From: Ignavibacteriota bacterium
GTDB taxonomy: Bacteria; Bacteroidota; Ignavibacteria; UBA10030; SZUA-254
NCBI GenBank assembly: GCA_025358305.1
Contig: JANYJZ010000037.1
Location: 1-64,000 of the forward strand
Direction: 5' to 3'
DNA: 64,000 nucleotides
Shown: positions 61,444 to 64,000 of the stretch, piece by piece
How positions within the stretch are numbered: the first letter of the stretch is position 1
Layout: every line of letters starts with the position of its first letter
The notes under the pieces: generated by a model
The model's input: only the letters and a program-made list of their open reading frames with translations
Database searches by the model: none
What the model was told of the DNA's origin: nothing
Translations under genes and position numbers: made by a program

Positions 61444-62694
61444 CTAGATGATGCCGAGCTTTTTGCCCGTCTTCTCAAAGGCTTCCAGAATGCGGTCAAG
61501 ATGGACATCCTCATGCGCCGACATGTAGCTTGTGCGCATCATCTGCATGCCCGGGGGCACCCCGGGGCTGATGAACGCATTGACGAACACGCCGTCGTCG
61601 AACAGCGCGCGCCAGAACTGGAACGCCAGCATGTCGTCGCCGACGATGACGGGGACGACCGCGGTCTGGCCTTCGATGATCTTGAACCCGAGGCGCTTGA
61701 AGCTCTGTCGCATCTTGTCCGCGTTCCGGATGAGCTTGTCGATCCGTTCGGGCTCCTTCTCGAGGATGTCGAGGGCGGCAAGCGCGGCCGCGACCGACGC
61801 GGGCGTCGGGCTCGCGCTGAAGATGAGCGCCGGAGAATGGTGCTTCAAATAGTTGATGATCCGCTCGTCGCCGACGACAAAACCGCCCAAGGACGCGAAC
61901 GTCTTGCTGAAGGTTCCCATCGTCATGTCGACCTCGGCCTCGAGGCCGTAATGGCTCGCCGTTCCGCGTCCGCCTCGGCCGATGACGCCGACCGAATGGG
62001 CGTCGTCGACGAGGATGCGGGCGTTGTACTTCTTCGCCATCGCAACGAGGTCGGGGAGGTTGACGATCTCTCCGGTCGTGCTGAAGACGCCGTCGGTGAC
62101 GATGAGCTTTCCGGCGCCGCGGGGGAGCTTCGAGATCACCCGTTCGAGGTCGGTCATCTCGTTATGCTTGTACCGGACGAAGTCCGCGAACATCCCCTTC
62201 GCCATCATGTAGCCGGCGACGATGCACGCGTGGTTGTCCTTGTCCGTAACGAGGTATTCGCCGCGCTGGACGAGCGTGGGGATGATCCCCTGCGCGGTCT
62301 GGTAGCCGGTGCTGAACAGGAGGCAGGATTCCTTGCCCATGTACCGGGCGAGGCGCACTTCGAGCTCGTTGTGGAGATCGAGCGTGCCCGTGAGGTAGCG
62401 CGATCCGGAGCATCCAGTGCCGTATTTTTCGACCGCCTTGATGGCGGCTTCCTTCACTTTCGGGTGCGCGGTGAGACCGAGGTAGTTGTTCGACCCGGCC
62501 ATGACGATCTTTCTCCCCTCGATCTGCACGACAGGACCTTCATTCGCCTCGATCGCGCGGAAATATGGATAGAAACCGGCCGCTTTTACCTCGTCAGCCC
62601 GCGTAAAATCGAAGCATTTCTGGAAAAGGTCCGATACTCCCTTCGCGGCTTCTGCTGCGGGTGCTGGCGTCGGAGTTCCTGTGGAATGACTCAT
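61444..62694 (-). CDS. spt: Serine palmitoyltransferase-like alpha-oxoamine synthase
   Basis: A 416-residue fold-type I PLP enzyme. [20 protein letters not shown] and [20 protein letters not shown] are shared by serine palmitoyltransferase, BioF and [21 protein letters not shown] is the cofactor-binding DAHS block and [13 protein letters not shown] holds the PLP lysine K264. The N-terminal FYPYFRAIE, and the C-terminal [13 protein letters not shown], look most like SPT of sphingolipid-making Bacteroidota. SPT joins serine and palmitoyl-CoA to 3-ketosphinganine. The ATG at 62694 has AGG 6 nt upstream; 62715 and 62769 are alternatives. BioF or KBL is less likely because no biotin or threonine-degradation genes lie near. 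Confidence 0.82.
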   Translation of the reverse strand: MSHSTGTPTPAPAAEAAKGVSDLFQKCFDFTRADEVKAAGFYPYFRAIEANEGPVVQIEGRKIVMAGSNNYLGLTAHPKVKEAAIKAVEKYGTGCSGSRYLTGTLDLHNELEVRLARYMGKESCLLFSTGYQTAQGIIPTLVQRGEYLVTDKDNHACIVAGYMMAKGMFADFVRYKHNEMTDLERVISKLPRGAGKLIVTDGVFSTTGEIVNLPDLVAMAKKYNARILVDDAHSVGVIGRGGRGTASHYGLEAEVDMTMGTFSKTFASLGGFVVGDERIINYLKHHSPALIFSASPTPASVAAALAALDILEKEPERIDKLIRNADKMRQSFKRLGFKIIEGQTAVVPVIVGDDMLAFQFWRALFDDGVFVNAFISPGVPPGMQMMRTSYMSAHEDVHLDRILEAFEKTGKKLGII

Positions 62695-62813
62695 GAAGTA
62701 CCTAAGGTTGCGCATGTCGCCGGAGAAGGATCCCGGTCGTTCAAGTAGAGATGCGTCGATTGAATTCAACCAATTCGCGCGGATTCGGCAGGTTGAATGT
62801 AATTTTTTTTTTC

Positions 62814-62842
62814 AATATACTTGATTGCCGTCTAAAAGTCAA
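62814..62842 (-). promoter_or_regulatory. Sigma-70-type promoter for the spt-like operon
   Basis: On the minus strand TTGACT (62842-62837), a 17-nt spacer and TATATT (62819-62814) precede a run of ten A (62812-62803). The transcription start is expected near 62807, inside the A-run. The leader of about 110 nt also holds an 8-bp inverted repeat (ATTCAACC 62764-62771 with GGTTGAAT 62791-62798). Confidence 0.7.
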
Positions 62843-62891
62843 TTAATGGCCGACGAGCGGCTCTCCAGTCACTCTCTACGCACCCCCTTTC

Positions 62892-63875
62892 ATGACCCGC
62901 ATTCTCATCACTGGCGCCAACGGCTTCATCGGGAGCCACCTCGCCGAGGCGCTTGCCGCGAAAAAGTATCAGATACGCTGCCTAGTGAGGAAATCTTCCG
63001 ATCTTCACTCGATCAAGGACTTGCCGGTCGAATTTGTCTACGGCGATCTCCTTGATCTACCGGCTCTGACCGCCGCCGTCCAGGGCGTCGATATGGTCTA
63101 CCATCTCGCCGGCCTGACGAAAGCGAAGACGAAGGAGGAGTACGACCGAGGGAACCACATCGCCACGAAGAATCTCCTCGAGGCGGTCCTCCGGGTGAAC
63201 CCCGGGCTCCGGCGGTTCGTCCACGTGAGCACGCAGGCGGCCGTCGGCCCAAGCACGGGCGGGAAGCCGGTCGACGAGACGACGCCCTTCCATCCCCTTA
63301 CCACGTATGGAATTACGAAGATGGAGGCAGAGAAAGAATGCCTTCGGCTCATGGACAGACTCCCGATCACGATCACCCGGCCCCCGGCGGTCTACGGCCC
63401 TCGGGACAAAGACGTCTTCGAGTTCTTCCACACGATGGCGAAGGGCCTCCAGCCGATGGTAGGGTTCAACAACAAGGAGGTAAGCCTCATCCATGTGAAG
63501 GACCTCGTCGACGGCATCATCGCGGCGGGGGAGCACCCGAAGGCCGTCGGGCAGACCTACTTCATCTCGAGCGAGCGCTATTACGACTGGAAGACCATCG
63601 GCGCTGTGACGGCGAAGGTCATGGGAAAGCGCGCGCTCCGGTTGCGCATCCCGGAGTTCGGCGTCTACATCATCGCCGCGTTCTCCGAACTCTACGGGCT
63701 CGTGAGCCGTCAGCCCGTCCTCATCAACTTCGAGAAGGCTCGGGACATGGTCCAGGACGCGTGGACCTGCTCCATCGCGAAGGCGCAACGGGATCTCAAC
63801 TTCCGCGAGTCGTTCACGCTCGAATCGGGCATTCGGAACACCGTGGAGTGGTACAAGCGCGAAGGGTGGATCTGA
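62892..63875 (+). CDS. NAD(P)-dependent epimerase/reductase (extended SDR), CerR candidate
   Basis: A 327-residue extended short-chain dehydrogenase. ILITGANGFIGSHLAEALAA is the GxxGxxG nucleotide site; VDMVYHLAGLTK and the catalytic YxxxK in TTYGITKMEAEKE follow; RPPAVYGPRDKDVFEFF is the conserved substrate-side block. The C-terminal part (IPEFGVYIIAAFSELYGLVS) is hydrophobic, as in 3-beta-HSD-like enzymes acting on lipids. It is divergent from the spt-like gene across a shared 200-bp region. In Caulobacter an SDR/epimerase-like enzyme (CerR) reduces the ketone in ceramide synthesis; that role is possible here. A nucleotide-sugar epimerase is the main alternative. Confidence 0.85.
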   Translation: MTRILITGANGFIGSHLAEALAAKKYQIRCLVRKSSDLHSIKDLPVEFVYGDLLDLPALTAAVQGVDMVYHLAGLTKAKTKEEYDRGNHIATKNLLEAVLRVNPGLRRFVHVSTQAAVGPSTGGKPVDETTPFHPLTTYGITKMEAEKECLRLMDRLPITITRPPAVYGPRDKDVFEFFHTMAKGLQPMVGFNNKEVSLIHVKDLVDGIIAAGEHPKAVGQTYFISSERYYDWKTIGAVTAKVMGKRALRLRIPEFGVYIIAAFSELYGLVSRQPVLINFEKARDMVQDAWTCSIAKAQRDLNFRESFTLESGIRNTVEWYKREGWI

Positions 63876-63918
63876 TCCTCGTGCCGCGAACTTCTCCGAA
63901 TATCGCACTCCGGGGCCT

Positions 63919-64000
63919 ATGAACTATCTCCTCTGGTTCCTCATCAGCTGCGCCATCATCGCCACCGGATGCGGATACGTCGGCTGGCGCATCATCAGCG
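63919..64000 (+). CDS. Start of a membrane protein (cut by window edge)
   Basis: An ATG at 63919 opens a frame of 27 codons to the window end, starting MNYLLWFLISCAIIATGCGY and continuing VGWRII. It encodes a hydrophobic N-terminal helix. The YVGWR pattern recalls the first helix of membrane metallophosphoesterases of the YkuE/YaeI kind, but this is too short to call. It lies 43 bp after the SDR gene on the same strand. Confidence 0.5.
   Translation, partial: MNYLLWFLISCAIIATGCGYVGWRIIS

Noticed and set aside
61444-62694. Annotation of the PLP enzyme as BioF or 2-amino-3-ketobutyrate CoA ligase
   Set aside because: The family blocks are shared, but the N- and C-terminal motifs and the GNAT/SDR neighbours fit SPT better. 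Not excluded fully.
62803-62812. T10 tract as an intrinsic terminator
   Set aside because: No stable hairpin precedes it on the plus strand, and it coincides with the predicted start site of the spt promoter.

Overview
The window is a GC-rich (roughly 60%) bacterial chromosome segment, densely coding, with most genes on the minus strand from 1 to 29.4 kb and 32-45.6 kb. The type IX secretion system (T9SS) genes (PorX, SprA/Sov, PorV, PorU), C-terminal T9SS sorting domains with NYPNPFNP-type motifs, the Bat aerotolerance operon and PorV-like barrels place it in the Bacteroidota/Chlorobiota/Ignavibacteriota (FCB) group. High GC, frequent Shine-Dalgarno (SD) sites and E. coli-like TTGACA/TATATT promoters argue for an Ignavibacteria/Chlorobi-side lineage rather than a typical Bacteroides relative. 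This placement is inference; there is no rRNA gene here.

Layout. 1-5.2 kb: moxR-DUF58-batD-like-batA-batB-batC operon (minus), with batC cut by the window edge. 5.2-7.9 kb: argS, rsfS and a LytR_C-domain protein. 8-18.7 kb: a monocistronic small secreted protein, a short GlmU-type uridylyltransferase, panC, a plug-less outer-membrane barrel, a 1000-residue TPR protein, an OmpA-family protein, arginase and a lipoprotein. 18.8-29.4 kb: accD, tsaB, tsaE, porX and the giant sprA. 29.7-32.2 kb (plus): the lptF/lptG lipopolysaccharide-export permeases. 32.2-45.6 kb (minus): a DUF5683-like protein, a peptidase-MA/PD40/barrel protein, a lipoprotein, an M6-like protein that has lost its HExxH site, porV and porU. 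45.9-53.4 kb (plus): truncated GT5, a gmhB-like phosphatase, a lipoprotein, a PorV/FadL-like barrel, rpiB, glyA, tatC and a polyprenyl synthase. 53.4-58.5 kb: a lower-GC accessory stretch (CocE hydrolase, lipoprotein, DUF3224 protein, T9SS cargo). 58.7-64 kb: uspA, ilvE, then a candidate sphingolipid locus (GNAT-type acyltransferase, serine palmitoyltransferase-like enzyme, divergent SDR/epimerase).

Two observations stand out. First, the 350-bp gap between porU and the GT5 gene holds, on the minus strand, a consensus promoter (TTGACA-17-TATATT), about 220 nt with nested long-range complementarity, and a perfect intrinsic terminator ending a few bases before the porU ribosome-binding site: a candidate riboregulator or small RNA controlling the T9SS sortase. 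Second, the spt-like aminotransferase, the adjacent GNAT protein and the divergent reductase match the gene set known for bacterial ceramide synthesis, suggesting this organism makes sphingolipids. A further theme is cell-envelope biogenesis: T9SS, LPS export, Tat export and many outer-membrane barrels and lipoproteins share the window.
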